The notes beneath the pieces are model-generated. The model ran no database searches. It saw only the letters and a list, made by a program, of their open reading frames with translations, and was not told the DNA's origin. DNA of 64,000 bases, taken from assembly GCF_021568285.1 (NCBI RefSeq), contig NZ_JAKGTQ010000002.1, positions 186,001-250,000 on the forward strand. The letters run 5' to 3'. Source of the stretch: Rheinheimera sp. UJ63 (lineage in GTDB: Bacteria; Pseudomonadota; Gammaproteobacteria; Enterobacterales; Alteromonadaceae). Of this stretch, positions 38,250 to 47,514 are shown in pieces (positions within the stretch are counted from its first letter, which is position 1; every line of letters begins with the position of its first letter). The translations under genes were made by a program, and so were the position numbers.

Positions 38250-39302
38250 ATGCAGTATTCACCATTAGGTAGCAGCGATCTTAGTGTATCTCGAGTTTGC
38301 TTAGGCACCATGACTTGGGGCCAGCAAAATACCCAGGCAGATGCCAATGCGCAGTTAGCATTGGCGTTAGAGGCTGGCGTAAACTTTATTGATACTGCTG
38401 AGCTTTACGCTATTCCGCCACGTCCTGAAACTTATGGTGCCACAGAGCGAATTTTGGGTAATTGGTTAAGCCGCCATGCTGCGCAGCGCGATAAGTTGAT
38501 TATTGCCAGCAAAATTGCCGGTAATGGTATTAGTCATATTCGTAACGGTAGCACGATCAGCCCGCAAAGTATCATCACAGCCGTTGAGGGCTCACTTAGC
38601 CGTTTAAATACCGACTATATCGATTTATATCAATTGCATTGGCCGAATCGCACATCTCCACATTTTGGTAAGCATGCGGTTAACCGCATCAATTTTGCTG
38701 CGGTCAATGTGCAGCAGCAACAAGATGAAATCTTAGCGATTTTGCAGACACTGGCCGATTTAGTGCAGGCCGGTAAAATCCGTTATTGTGGCTTGTCAAA
38801 TGAAACCCCGTGGGGGATCAGCCAATATTTACAGTTAAGTAAGCAGCATAACTTGCCTCGAATGGTCTCAGTGCAAAACGAATTTGGCCCGCTGCACACC
38901 AAAGACTGGCCTTATTTGTTAGAGCAATGTCAGCATGAGCAATTGGCATACCTGCCTTGGTCGCCTTTGGCGGGTGGGGCATTGTCGGGTAAATATCTCG
39001 GCGGGGCGCGACCTGCCGGCAGTCGCTGGTCTATCGCTCAGCGTAATGGCTTGTTTCGAGATACCGCACAATCTAATGCAGCGATCGCTGACTTTGTTGC
39101 ACTGGCGGCGAATTTTCGCATCAGTCCAACGCAGCTAGCATTAAGCTGGACCAATCAAGTTGTCGGCGTTACCTCCACGATAATCGGTGCCACTAACACT
39201 CAACAATTACAGGAAAATATTGCGGCTTTTGCCATACCGCTAAAACCTGCAGTACTTGATGCCATGAACGATTGGTTACAACGGCATCCACAGACCTTTT
39301 AA
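38250..39302 (+). CDS. tas: Aldo/keto reductase, Tas-like
   Basis: 350 aa. LGTMTWGQQNTQADANAQL, NFIDTAELYAIPPRPETYGATE with the catalytic Asp/Tyr, and SKIAGNGISH follow in order. TDYIDLYQLHWPNRTSPHFG and GLSNETPWGISQYL come next. These, with the PPRPET motif, match E. coli Tas, an NADP(H)-dependent aldo-keto reductase. The physiological substrate is unknown. It is a single gene, with TATAGT 36 nt upstream as a likely -10 element. Confidence 0.9.
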   Translation: MQYSPLGSSDLSVSRVCLGTMTWGQQNTQADANAQLALALEAGVNFIDTAELYAIPPRPETYGATERILGNWLSRHAAQRDKLIIASKIAGNGISHIRNGSTISPQSIITAVEGSLSRLNTDYIDLYQLHWPNRTSPHFGKHAVNRINFAAVNVQQQQDEILAILQTLADLVQAGKIRYCGLSNETPWGISQYLQLSKQHNLPRMVSVQNEFGPLHTKDWPYLLEQCQHEQLAYLPWSPLAGGALSGKYLGGARPAGSRWSIAQRNGLFRDTAQSNAAIADFVALAANFRISPTQLALSWTNQVVGVTSTIIGATNTQQLQENIAAFAIPLKPAVLDAMNDWLQRHPQTF

Positions 39303-39320
39303 ATTTCCCTTCTACTTTAA

Positions 39321-39354
39321 CCATCAGCTCTGAGCCTATGCTCGGAGCTGATGG
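39321..39354. other. Strong hairpin between tas and the ars operon
   Basis: A 15-bp stem, CCATCAGCTCTGAGC with GCTCGGAGCTGATGG and one T-G wobble, has a CTAT loop. It begins 19 nt after the tas stop. No T-run follows on either strand. It could be a processed 3' end or an atypical terminator isolating the ars operon. Confidence 0.45.
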
Positions 39355-39451
39355 TGGATCGTTTCTTTATCTCAGTATGCCTAAAGTCGGTAACGACGGG
39401 TCCGTTTCAAAATGTGTTATGTGACAGTTTGATGAATTTTGCGTTTTAGGC

Positions 39452-39514
39452 TTGCAGTTTCAATAAACACATATAAAATAATTCGCATATTCGTTTTTTC
39501 ATATGTGAATAATT
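39452..39514 (+). promoter_or_regulatory. ars operon promoter with ArsR-type operator
   Basis: TTGCAG (39452-39457), 16 nt, then TAAAAT (39474-39479) can act as a promoter. Just downstream CATAT-N10-ATATG (39486-39505) forms an inverted repeat whose T-rich centre resembles classic ArsR operators. A further CACATAT lies at 39468-39474. Binding of the ArsR domain here would block transcription start near 39486. No clear Shine-Dalgarno is present before the GTG at 39515. Confidence 0.55.
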
Positions 39515-40288
39515 GTGACCTTACCCACTCTACTGTTTATTTGCACCGAGAACTCGGCGCGTTCTATTTTAGCGGAAGGCTTAGCTCGGCATAAATATGC
39601 GGATCGTTTTACAGCATACAGTGCTGGTAGTGCGCCTGCTGTTGCCGATCCTCGCGCTTTGAGTACTTTAGCCGCTCAGGGTATCAGTACCGAGGGTTTG
39701 TACGCCAAACCCCTCAGTAAATATCGGCATATCAATTTTGATTATGCGATTGTGCTATGCAATAAAACAACGGCAGAGTGCGCCAACGAAATCACCGCTA
39801 AGCATTTATTGGCTTGGGATTTTAGCGATCCAAAGCAAAGCTCTGATTCTCATGCTTTTGAAACCACACTTCATCAATTAGCAGAGCGCTTAAGTATGTT
39901 TGTGCTGCTATACGATCGACAGCATCAGCACAAACCCTTAACCCCACTGAGTTTTTTTAAATTACTGGCCGATGAAACCCGGCTAAATGCGTTGTTATTA
40001 ATTATGGCCGAGCAAGAATTATGTGTTTGCGAGCTCACTACCGCCTTACAAGATACCCAGCCCAAAATTTCACGCCACTTGGCAATGCTGCGAAAAACCG
40101 CGGTGCTGCTCGACCGTCGTCAGGGGCAGTGGGTGTATTACCGTCTAAATCCAACCTTAGCGCCGTGGGCGCAAGCTTGCCTTGAGCAGACGGCGATCGC
40201 GCAGCAACCCTTTCTCGCGCCGTTACAAGCGAATCTTGCGGCTATGGGCGATCGTCCAACGCGTGACAGTCAATGTTGTCGTGAATAA
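39515..40288 (+). CDS. arsR: Fusion of thioredoxin-type arsenate reductase (ArsC) and ArsR repressor
   Basis: 257 aa from GTG. Residues 1-135 form a low-molecular-weight phosphatase-fold ArsC: the P-loop C10-TENSAR, the general-acid region DFSDP (D105), and redox Cys at 82 and 89 give the complete C10/C82/C89 set of S. aureus-type ArsC. Residues ~145-240 are an ArsR winged helix with ELCVCEL (C170, C172) as the As(III) site and TQPKISRHLAML as the recognition helix. The third Cys of R773 ArsR is Thr here, but CC occurs at 254-255. It heads the gap-arsJ operon. Both activities are inferred from intact motifs. Confidence 0.9.
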   Translation: MTLPTLLFICTENSARSILAEGLARHKYADRFTAYSAGSAPAVADPRALSTLAAQGISTEGLYAKPLSKYRHINFDYAIVLCNKTTAECANEITAKHLLAWDFSDPKQSSDSHAFETTLHQLAERLSMFVLLYDRQHQHKPLTPLSFFKLLADETRLNALLLIMAEQELCVCELTTALQDTQPKISRHLAMLRKTAVLLDRRQGQWVYYRLNPTLAPWAQACLEQTAIAQQPFLAPLQANLAAMGDRPTRDSQCCRE

Positions 40289-40407
40289 CGAGGCACTGCA
40301 TAAAGTCACCACAGAGTTTTAAGCGCTTGGCATTGTGGCTGGCAAAAGTTTAAAAACGGCCGCAACAGTCGAAACTGAATAATGTTAATGAAAAACAGGA
40401 CAGCATA

Positions 40408-41412
40408 ATGACAATTAAAGTAGGAATTAACGGTTTTGGCCGCATCGGCCGCTTAGCACTGCGCGCAGCCTTTGACTGGCCTGAGTTTGAATTTGTGCAA
40501 ATTAACGATCCGGCGGCCGATGCAGCCACCTTTGCGCACTTAATTAACTTTGATTCGGTACATGGCCGTTGGCAACATGAGGCCACGGCCAATGACGATG
40601 CCATGATAATCAAAGGGCAGCACATCAAGGTAACCGCCAATAAAGCCATTGCTGACACGGATTGGTCGGGCTGTGATGTCGTAATCGACGCCTCGGGTAA
40701 AATGAAAAGCAAGGCGCTGCTGCAAGCCTATTTAGATCAAGGGGTAAAACGGGTCGTGGTTAGCGCGCCTGTTAAAGAAGCCGGTGTGTTAAATGTGGTG
40801 ATGGGGGTTAATCAGCAGTTGTTTGATCCCTCAATTCATCAGATTGTCACGGCGGCAAGTTGTACAACTAACTGTTTAGCGCCAGTGGTAAAAGTGATCC
40901 ACGAAAAATTAGGCATTAAACACGGTGCCATCACCACTATTCATGATTTAACCAATACCCAATCTATTTTAGATACGCCGCACAAAGACTTACGCCGCGC
41001 GCGGGCTTGTGGCAGCAGTTTAATACCCACGACTACCGGCTCGGCCACGGCGATTACCGAAATTTTCCCTGAGCTAAAAGGCCGTTTAAACGGGCATGCC
41101 GTGCGTGTGCCACTGGCCAATGCGTCACTCACAGACTGTGTATTTGAAGTAGAACGTGCCACCACAGCAGAAGAAGTCAATGCGCTACTTAAAGCCGCGG
41201 CAGAAGGCGAGTTGGCCGGTATTTTAGGCTATGAAACGCGGCCTTTAGTGTCCGTAGATTACAAAACCGATCCGCGCTCGAGCATTATTGATGCGCTTTC
41301 CACCATGGTGGTAAACGGTACCCAAGTAAAAATTTATGCGTGGTATGACAACGAGTGGGGCTATGCCAATCGCACCGTTGAGTTAGCCAAATTAGTTGGC
41401 TTGGCCAAATAA
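40408..41412 (+). CDS. gap: ArsJ-associated glyceraldehyde-3-phosphate dehydrogenase
   Basis: 334 aa. NAD-binding [17 protein letters not shown] and the active-site Cys in [15 protein letters not shown] are both present. [24 protein letters not shown] follows; the TNTQ variant is typical of GAPDHs paired with ArsJ. In this pathway GAPDH uses arsenate in place of phosphate, making 1-arseno-3-phosphoglycerate. The gene lies between the ArsC-ArsR fusion and arsJ, separate from the glycolytic epd/pgk/fba block at 26-29 kb. Confidence 0.93.
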   Translation: MTIKVGINGFGRIGRLALRAAFDWPEFEFVQINDPAADAATFAHLINFDSVHGRWQHEATANDDAMIIKGQHIKVTANKAIADTDWSGCDVVIDASGKMKSKALLQAYLDQGVKRVVVSAPVKEAGVLNVVMGVNQQLFDPSIHQIVTAASCTTNCLAPVVKVIHEKLGIKHGAITTIHDLTNTQSILDTPHKDLRRARACGSSLIPTTTGSATAITEIFPELKGRLNGHAVRVPLANASLTDCVFEVERATTAEEVNALLKAAAEGELAGILGYETRPLVSVDYKTDPRSSIIDALSTMVVNGTQVKIYAWYDNEWGYANRTVELAKLVGLAK

Positions 41413-41435
41413 GCCATTTTGCAGCAGAGAGCAGC

Positions 41436-42626
41436 ATGAACGCAGATGTACGGCAATATTTAATCGTAACCGGTAATTACTGGGCCTTTACTTTAACCGA
41501 TGGGGCGCTGCGCATGCTAATTGTGCTGCACTTTTATCAGCTAGGTTACAGCCCACTGGCCATCGCCTCATTATTTGTGTTCTATGAGTTTTTTGGCATT
41601 GTCACCAATTTAGTGGGGGGCTGGCTAGGTGCGCGTTTGGGGTTAAACAAAACCATGAATCTGGGGTTATTGCTGCAAATTGTCGCACTTAGCATGTTAT
41701 TGCTCCCCACGGCACAGCTTACCGTGGTGTGGGTGATGGCGGCGCAGGCCTTGTCAGGTATTGCCAAAGATCTGAATAAAATGAGCGCAAAAAGTGCCAT
41801 AAAGTTGCTGTTACCCGATGAAGCGCAAGGCGCGTTATACAAGTGGGTGGCCCTGTTAACCGGCTCTAAAAATGCCCTTAAAGGCGTGGGGTTCTTTTTA
41901 GGCGGGGTGTTATTAGCCTGGTTAGGTTTTCAAGGCGCGATGGCGGCGATGGCAGGCAGTTTGTTGCTGGTATGGGTATTAAGTTTAGTCTTGCTGAAAC
42001 AGGATCTTGGCAAAAAAAGCTTTAAACCGAAATTTACAGAGCTGCTGTCTAAAAGTGCCAGTTTAAATTGGTTATCGGCGGCACGTTTTTGTTTATTTGC
42101 GTCGCGCGATGTATGGTTTGTGATTGCGTTGCCGTTGTATTTGGCGAGTATTGCCGGTTGGTCACAAAGTGCAGTGGGGGCGTTTTTAGCCAGTTGGGTT
42201 ATTGCCTATGGCATAGTGCAAGCGTTTACCCCTAAGCTTACCCGCAGTAATAAGCAAGCGCCGCCAACGGCCAGTACAGCACTTAATTGGGTACTGCTGT
42301 TAGCCTTGTTGCCTTGGTTAATAGGTGTCGCCATGCTGTATAGCGCTCAGCCGTTACTCGCGCTGTTGTGTGGTTTATTGCTTTACTGTGTGTTTTTTGC
42401 CATTAACTCGAGCTTACATAGCTACTTAATTGTTGCCAGTGCTAATCGTGATGGCGTGTCGCTGGATGTAGGCTTTTATTATATGGCCAATGCCGCCGGG
42501 CGTTTAGCTGGAACCTTACTATCAGGCTGGGCATACCAAAGTTATGGGTTAGTGGCGTGTTTGTGGTTATCCGGTTTGCTGTTACTCGGGGCGGTGTTGT
42601 GTACTTGGCGATTAAAACTTCAATAA
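41436..42626 (+). CDS. arsJ: ArsJ, organoarsenical (1-arseno-3-phosphoglycerate) efflux permease
   Basis: 396 aa major-facilitator transporter with about 12 membrane segments. YLIVTGNYWAFTLTDGALRMLIVLHF and LFVFYEFFGIVTNLVGGWLGAR are ArsJ signatures, as are GIAKDLNKMSAKSAIKLL and VSLDVGFYYMANAAGRLAGTL. ArsJ exports 1-arseno-3-phosphoglycerate, which then breaks down outside, giving arsenate resistance without arsenite efflux. It starts 23 nt after gap. No acr3 or arsB is present in the window. Confidence 0.94.
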   Translation: MNADVRQYLIVTGNYWAFTLTDGALRMLIVLHFYQLGYSPLAIASLFVFYEFFGIVTNLVGGWLGARLGLNKTMNLGLLLQIVALSMLLLPTAQLTVVWVMAAQALSGIAKDLNKMSAKSAIKLLLPDEAQGALYKWVALLTGSKNALKGVGFFLGGVLLAWLGFQGAMAAMAGSLLLVWVLSLVLLKQDLGKKSFKPKFTELLSKSASLNWLSAARFCLFASRDVWFVIALPLYLASIAGWSQSAVGAFLASWVIAYGIVQAFTPKLTRSNKQAPPTASTALNWVLLLALLPWLIGVAMLYSAQPLLALLCGLLLYCVFFAINSSLHSYLIVASANRDGVSLDVGFYYMANAAGRLAGTLLSGWAYQSYGLVACLWLSGLLLLGAVLCTWRLKLQ

Positions 42627-42695
42627 ATAAATGAAGTGTGACATACAAAATTACACCATCAGCTGTTTCACTGTAGTGTGCTTGTGAATTTTTGC

Positions 42696-43300
42696 ACATA
42701 AAAAAGTTTTGTGAATTGAATACGGTGAGGAGCTACGTCCCTCATCCTGATGGGTGTTTCATCATGTATTCTGGTTTAAGTAGCAGTATAAAACGAGGTG
42801 GTAAACGCAGAGTACACTTTGCAAGGGGACGTGTTTTTCAGGGATGAAAAACAGGAGCGTACAAGGATGTATCCACAGCGTACTTTGCAAAGTTGTACGT
42901 CACGTTTAGCTACCGGACGCACAAAACTTAAAGCAATAGGTGAAAAGATATATGCCACAACGTGCCGCGACATAAAAAAGTTTTGTTAATTGAATACTGC
43001 GAGGAGTTTCGCCCCTCACCTTGATTAGTGTGTCGTTATGTATTCCGGATTAAGTAGCAGTTTAAGACGAGGTGGTAAACGCAGAGTACACTTTGCAAGG
43101 GGACGTGTTTTTCAGGGATGAAAAACAGGAGCGTACAAGGATGTATCCACAGCGTGCCCCGGCAAAGTTGTACGTCGCGTTTAGCTACCGGACGCACAAA
43201 ACTTAAAGCAATAGGGAACAAATATATGCCACAGCGTGCTGGGACATAAAAAAGTTTTGTGCACTAAATACGGCGAGGAGCTACGTCCATTTTTTCTGAG
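42696..43300 (+). repeat. Two-and-a-bit tandem copies of a 274-bp structured repeat
   Basis: Copy 1 is 42696-42969, copy 2 is 42970-43243, and a truncated third copy begins at 43244 and fades near 43290. Each opens with ACATAAAAAAGTTTTGT. Each contains a nested palindrome (42811-42897 and 43086-43173): an outer stem GTAC-x-CTTTGC...GCAAAG-xx-GTAC and an inner perfect hairpin GTTTTTCA-GGGA-TGAAAAAC. Copies differ by scattered substitutions, so the duplication is not very recent. Short open frames across it differ between copies and are not credible genes. Confidence 0.85.
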
Positions 43301-43302
43301 GT

Positions 43303-43390
43303 ACGCCGTGAATCCACCCTTAGGGCCAGCAGAGCTGTCCAAATTCGTTCCAGACGAATTTGTCAGGCATCCATGCCGGAGACGCTTTGC
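43303..43390 (-). repeat. Degenerate inverted copy of the same repeat family
   Basis: Read on the minus strand this shows the CATGGATGCC loop region and the GGCGTAC end of the family. The central part is unlike the other copies, and the outer stem has decayed. It is flanked on the right by about 110 bp without recognisable features. Confidence 0.4.
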
Positions 43391-43504
43391 TTAGCAATAT
43401 CGGCTCGCTGCTTGGCTAGAAAATACTTTTAAAAGATAACGTTATACATGGCGTTCTGTAACGGTAAGCATCTTATAATGTTTGTTTCAGCTTAGATGAT
43501 ACAT

Positions 43505-43915
43505 AAATATCAGACGAGGTGACAAGTGCGCAGTACCCTTTGCTGGGGACGTCTTTGGCATGGATGCCAAAGAGGAGCCTACAGGGAGGTATTTACGGCG
43601 TGCCCCAGCAAAGGTGTACGGAGTACTGGGTCACCGGATGAACTGAACTCGCAGCGATAGTTGAACGAATATGTATCCACAGCGTACCCGGAAAAGTTGT
43701 AAGTCGCGTTTAGCCACCGGATGCACCAAACTCATAGTAATAGGTGAACAGATAGGTATTTACGGCGTGCCCCAGCAAAGGTGTACGGAGTACTGGGTCA
43801 CCGGATGAACTGAACTCGCAGCAATAGTTGAACGAATATGTATCAACAGCGTACCTGGCAAAGTTGTGCGTCGTGTTTAGCCACCGGGTGCATCAAACTT
43901 GCAGCTAAGAGCCGT
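43505..43915 (+). repeat. Second repeat subtype with internal 167-bp tandem duplication
   Basis: A full palindrome lies at 43533-43619. The outer stem GTACCCTTTGCTGGGG pairs with CCCCAGCAAAGG-TGTAC, and the inner hairpin is CTTTGGCA-TGGA-TGCCAAAG. This is the same architecture as the 274-bp units but with different paired bases on both sides. The 3' half plus a following half-unit (43588-43754) is duplicated at 43755-43915. The array ends about 40 nt before chrA. Confidence 0.82.
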
Positions 43916-43952
43916 TGCTCAATAATAATGAAAACGCTATCACAGGTTAACC

Positions 43953-45152
43953 ATGACTGAAACCGCATCACACAGCAGCTTCTGGAACTTGTTCCGGATC
44001 TTTTTCGTACTCGGGATCACCTCCTTTGGTGGCCCCGTGGCGCACCTGGGCTATTTTCGTCACGCATTCGTTGAAAAACGCCAATGGCTTAGCGAGCGTG
44101 ATTATGCCGAACTCGTTGCGCTGTGCCAGTTTTTACCTGGCCCCGCCAGTAGCCAAGTGGGTTTAGCCATTGGCTTGCTGCGTGGCCATTACCGCGGCGC
44201 CTTGGCTGCGTGGTTAGGCTTTACCTTACCCTCAGCCATACTACTCATTGCCTTTAGTATAAGCTTACCGCTATTACAAAGCGCGCTCACACAAGGCGTG
44301 TTGCATGGTTTAAAGCTGGTAGCCGTTGCCGTCGTAGCCCATGCCGTCTGGGGCATGGCAAAAACCCTGTGTAATACCAAAACAAAAATCAGCATTATGA
44401 CAATCAGCACATTGCTGCTATTAGTATTCCCGCTTGTTTGGTTACAACCTGCGGTAATTGTACTTGGTGGCTTGTTAGGCTATCTGTGGTTAGCACCAGA
44501 GCCGAGCAGCAGCAACGCCTTACCCTTGAAGATCTCAAGAACTGCCGCCAAAGGTTTTGGGCTACTGTTTCTGCTGTTGTTAATTGGCTTGCCGTTATGG
44601 GTACAGTTGTATCCCAGCGCTGCGTTAGCGCTGTTTGAATCCTTCTACCGAGCCGGAGCCTTAGTGTTTGGCGGCGGCCATGTAGTACTGCCGTTATTAC
44701 AAGCAGAGGTAGTGCCAAATGGCCTAGTTGATGCCGATACCTTTTTAGCAGGCTATGCCGCTGCACAGGCGGTGCCAGGCCCACTCTTTACCTTCGCGGC
44801 TTTTCTAGGTGCCGCAAGCACAGGCAGTGTTACGGGTGTTACTGGCGGTGTTTTAGCCCTTTTAGCCATCTTTTTACCGTCATTTTTAGTGCTGGCGGCG
44901 GTATTACCCTATTGGCAACAATTGCGCAGCTCTGCCACGATCAGCCAAGTGATGGCCGGGGTAGGGGCTAGCGTAACCGGTATTTTATTAGCAGCCTTAT
45001 ATCAGCCCATTTGGCAAAGCAGTATTTTTACCGCCGTTGATCTGGCTATTGCACTTGCTGGGTTTGTGGCGTTGCAATTTTGGCGCCGGCCAGCCTGGCA
45101 ACTGGTGCTGGCTGGCGGCGCTTTGGGCGCGCTTTTAACGCTAATTAGCTAA
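43953..45152 (+). CDS. chrA: Chromate transporter ChrA (two CHR domains)
   Basis: 399 aa membrane protein made of two homologous CHR halves (~10-180 and ~205-395). The first half has FFVLGITSFGGPVAHLGYFR and CQFLPGPASSQVGLAIGLLRG. The second repeats the pattern with FYRAGALVFGGGHVVLPLLQ and AQAVPGPLFTFAAFLG. ChrA exports chromate at the inner membrane. It follows the repeat array and the arsJ operon on the same strand, giving a small oxyanion-resistance region. No chrB regulator is seen. Confidence 0.95.
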   Translation: MTETASHSSFWNLFRIFFVLGITSFGGPVAHLGYFRHAFVEKRQWLSERDYAELVALCQFLPGPASSQVGLAIGLLRGHYRGALAAWLGFTLPSAILLIAFSISLPLLQSALTQGVLHGLKLVAVAVVAHAVWGMAKTLCNTKTKISIMTISTLLLLVFPLVWLQPAVIVLGGLLGYLWLAPEPSSSNALPLKISRTAAKGFGLLFLLLLIGLPLWVQLYPSAALALFESFYRAGALVFGGGHVVLPLLQAEVVPNGLVDADTFLAGYAAAQAVPGPLFTFAAFLGAASTGSVTGVTGGVLALLAIFLPSFLVLAAVLPYWQQLRSSATISQVMAGVGASVTGILLAALYQPIWQSSIFTAVDLAIALAGFVALQFWRRPAWQLVLAGGALGALLTLIS

Positions 45153-45155
45153 GGC

Positions 45156-47012
45156 TTAGTTAGCGAGTTTTAAGATCTCATCAACACTGCCTTGCGCTAA
45201 GGGATGATAGCCAGGGCGAGCTTGCTGATACACTTTGCGCGCCAGGGCTAACCCCTCTGGCGTGCTGGCCAGTTGCTTATACAGCGGCAGAATCAGCTTA
45301 CGCCGACCAATTTTCAGCAAATAGCCCTCAAGTGCCGGTAACACCGTGGTGTAATTAGTTTTTAACGCCAACAAAAACCAAGCATGGGCAATTTCACTGT
45401 TAATTGATTGCGTAAGTGCAAAGGCACTGTCTAACTGCTGTAATTGCCCAAGGCTGATATCAAGTGGCAAGTTATTAATAAAATACAGCCATTCATGCAC
45501 CGTCCACTCGCTGGTGGGGATCTCGGTAAGGGCCGTTAAACCGGAGCGCCAAGCATTGATGTATTGCTGCACACGTAAAAACGCATCCGACTGCGGCTTA
45601 GGCGAGCTAGCAGGCAAACCGCTACCGTGGATCCACTCTTGCACCTCTGCGCTGCTAACTTTACCCGGGTGGGCTTGCAGTAAATTCGCGGCAAAATAGC
45701 GTTCAAATTCTGCGGTGGTGATACTTTCAAAGGCATGATCGGCAAAGTATTGGCGCACAAAAGCGTCAAAGTCCGCACGGCCAAAGCGCTGTTCTAAAAA
45801 CATTAAAAACAGTTGGCCTTTGGTGTAGGGTACGCCAGTAAAAGCATCGTCTGGATCACGGCCTTTTAAATCCAGATAAAGCCGAGTGTCATCAGCGGCT
45901 AAACGGGGCAGCTCTTGCATTAAATCTTGCACCGATAAGGCCTGCTCCATTAGCGCACGATCAGTACCAAACACCTGCTCCATAATGCGATTCTCGACAT
46001 AAGAGGTGAAGCCTTCATTAAGCCACAGATCTTGCCAAGTCGCATTGGTCACTAAGTTACCGGACCAAGAATGCGCTAACTCATGCGCAATTAAATTCAC
46101 TAAGCTGCCATCGCCAGCCACCACCGTGGGGGTAATAAACGACAGCACCGGGTTTTCCATGCCACCAAAGGGGAAGCTGGGCGGTAAAATCAATAAATCG
46201 TACCGGCCCCAACGGTACTCACCGTAGAGCTGTTCGGTAGCCGCTATCATTTGTTGGGTGCTAGCAAATTCTTTGGCCGCCGCCTCTAAAATATAACGCT
46301 CGGCATACACACCGGTTTGCTCGCTCATCGCTTTAAAGTGCAAATCACCAACAGCCAGCGCTAACAAATAGGGCGGGATGGGGTGTGGCATGTTAAAGCG
46401 ATAATCACCGCTGCGCTCGGCGCTTGGTGAGTTGGGGGCGCTCATCACCGCCAGCAGTTCAGGATCGGTTTGAATACGTGCCGTGTAAGTTAAGCGCAGC
46501 GCGGGGCTATCTTGAATTGGGATCCAGCTTCTGGCATGAATAGCTTGGTTTTGACTAAACATAAACGGCTGGGTTTTTCCGGCGGTTTGCGCTTTAGTCA
46601 GCCACTGTAAGCCTGACGCGGCCGGAGTAGATTGATATTGAACACGAATTCTCTTCGGTTGAAACCCCGGTGTAATGGTCAGTTTACTGCCGAGGACCGC
46701 ATCGCGCGCGGCAAGCTGAAATGGCACTTGTCGCCACTGGCCATCAGCACGACGGGCATACACCTGTTTAATGGCTAAATCGCGGGTATCAAGTGTAATG
46801 TGATTACGCTCTTCTTGTTGCCAATCCAGTGTAAGCTCAGCAAAACCGATTAAGGCCTGCTTTTGAAAATCTACCTGTAAATCTAAGTACAAATGGCTAA
46901 CGCGTACTTCTTCTAGGTTGGCATAGGTATAGCTATCTTTTACCTGAGCTGCTTGAGTAAACGGGCTGACGAGTAACAGTAAGCATGCGAATATTAGCGG
47001 GCGCACAAACAT
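45156..47012 (-). CDS. M1-family zinc aminopeptidase (LTA4H/cold-active aminopeptidase type), secreted
   Basis: 618 aa. A signal peptide ([22 protein letters not shown]) is followed by an N-terminal beta domain. FPFGGMENP is the substrate-recognition motif, and [26 protein letters not shown] contains the HExxH-x18-E zinc site (read here in two parts). The C-terminal alpha-helical domain resembles leukotriene-A4-hydrolase-like enzymes of marine bacteria. It is probably periplasmic and releases N-terminal residues from peptides. It is convergent with chrA, with 3 nt between stops. Confidence 0.94.
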   Translation of the reverse strand: MFVRPLIFACLLLLVSPFTQAAQVKDSYTYANLEEVRVSHLYLDLQVDFQKQALIGFAELTLDWQQEERNHITLDTRDLAIKQVYARRADGQWRQVPFQLAARDAVLGSKLTITPGFQPKRIRVQYQSTPAASGLQWLTKAQTAGKTQPFMFSQNQAIHARSWIPIQDSPALRLTYTARIQTDPELLAVMSAPNSPSAERSGDYRFNMPHPIPPYLLALAVGDLHFKAMSEQTGVYAERYILEAAAKEFASTQQMIAATEQLYGEYRWGRYDLLILPPSFPFGGMENPVLSFITPTVVAGDGSLVNLIAHELAHSWSGNLVTNATWQDLWLNEGFTSYVENRIMEQVFGTDRALMEQALSVQDLMQELPRLAADDTRLYLDLKGRDPDDAFTGVPYTKGQLFLMFLEQRFGRADFDAFVRQYFADHAFESITTAEFERYFAANLLQAHPGKVSSAEVQEWIHGSGLPASSPKPQSDAFLRVQQYINAWRSGLTALTEIPTSEWTVHEWLYFINNLPLDISLGQLQQLDSAFALTQSINSEIAHAWFLLALKTNYTTVLPALEGYLLKIGRRKLILPLYKQLASTPEGLALARKVYQQARPGYHPLAQGSVDEILKLAN

Positions 47013-47157
47013 AGTGGTTCCTGCAAGAGTATTAAAAATGAAGATTTGCAGTGTACGGCCAAAGCTGGCGCCAATACAAGACGGCTATCTGTTTGCTCAA
47101 CTACCTAAACCGCGTAAGGGTGCGTGGTAAATTTTTTGCGCTTAAGCTAGATGATGC

Positions 47158-47511
47158 TTAGTCGGTTTCAGTTGGCAGTTGATTAAGCAGCACGCTATCG
47201 CGCTCTTGCTCGGTCAGGATGCCGGTTAACAGCGTTTTGCGGCGCAGCCGGCGCATACTGTCACTGTCTTCAAGTAATGCCTGTTTAAAGATCTCAGGCT
47301 CATGCATCATGGTTAGAATACTGTGCCAACGAATATAGCCCCAATGCTTAATTAAACCGGTTTGATAGCGCAGTTCTAACTTTTCAAGTAAGGGGATGGC
47401 GAGCTCAGGATTGGCCAACAGTTTATCGGCAATGCGCGCATGTAATTGCAGTAACTGCAAATCGGATTGTTGCTGCGCTTTGGTGCGCACACGGTGACGA
47501 GGAGGACGCAT
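47158..47511 (-). CDS. Small conserved-looking protein, unknown
   Basis: 117 aa, helical, basic at the N-terminus (MRPPRHRVRTKAQQQSD) and with a central segment LLEKLELRYQTGLIKHWGYIRWHSILTMM. No membrane segment, signal or metal motif is seen, and I do not recognise the family. It begins 3 nt after the DCC protein stop on the same strand, so it is probably the last gene of the DUF3429-DCC operon. Confidence 0.65.
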   Translation of the reverse strand: MRPPRHRVRTKAQQQSDLQLLQLHARIADKLLANPELAIPLLEKLELRYQTGLIKHWGYIRWHSILTMMHEPEIFKQALLEDSDSMRRLRRKTLLTGILTEQERDSVLLNQLPTETD

Positions 47512-47514
47512 TGG

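Noticed and set aside
42776-43221. Several short open frames within the repeat array, one with similar C-termini in two copies
   Set aside because: They arise from the duplicated palindromes, have no ribosome-binding sites and no conserved reading frame across the other subtype.
42696-43915. Possible CRISPR array
   Set aside because: Units are long (274 or 167 bp), adjacent and imperfect, without short regular repeats separated by unique spacers, and no cas genes are present.
44404-44784. 126-codon minus-strand frame within chrA
   Set aside because: It is antisense to conserved CHR-domain coding sequence and has no family signature.
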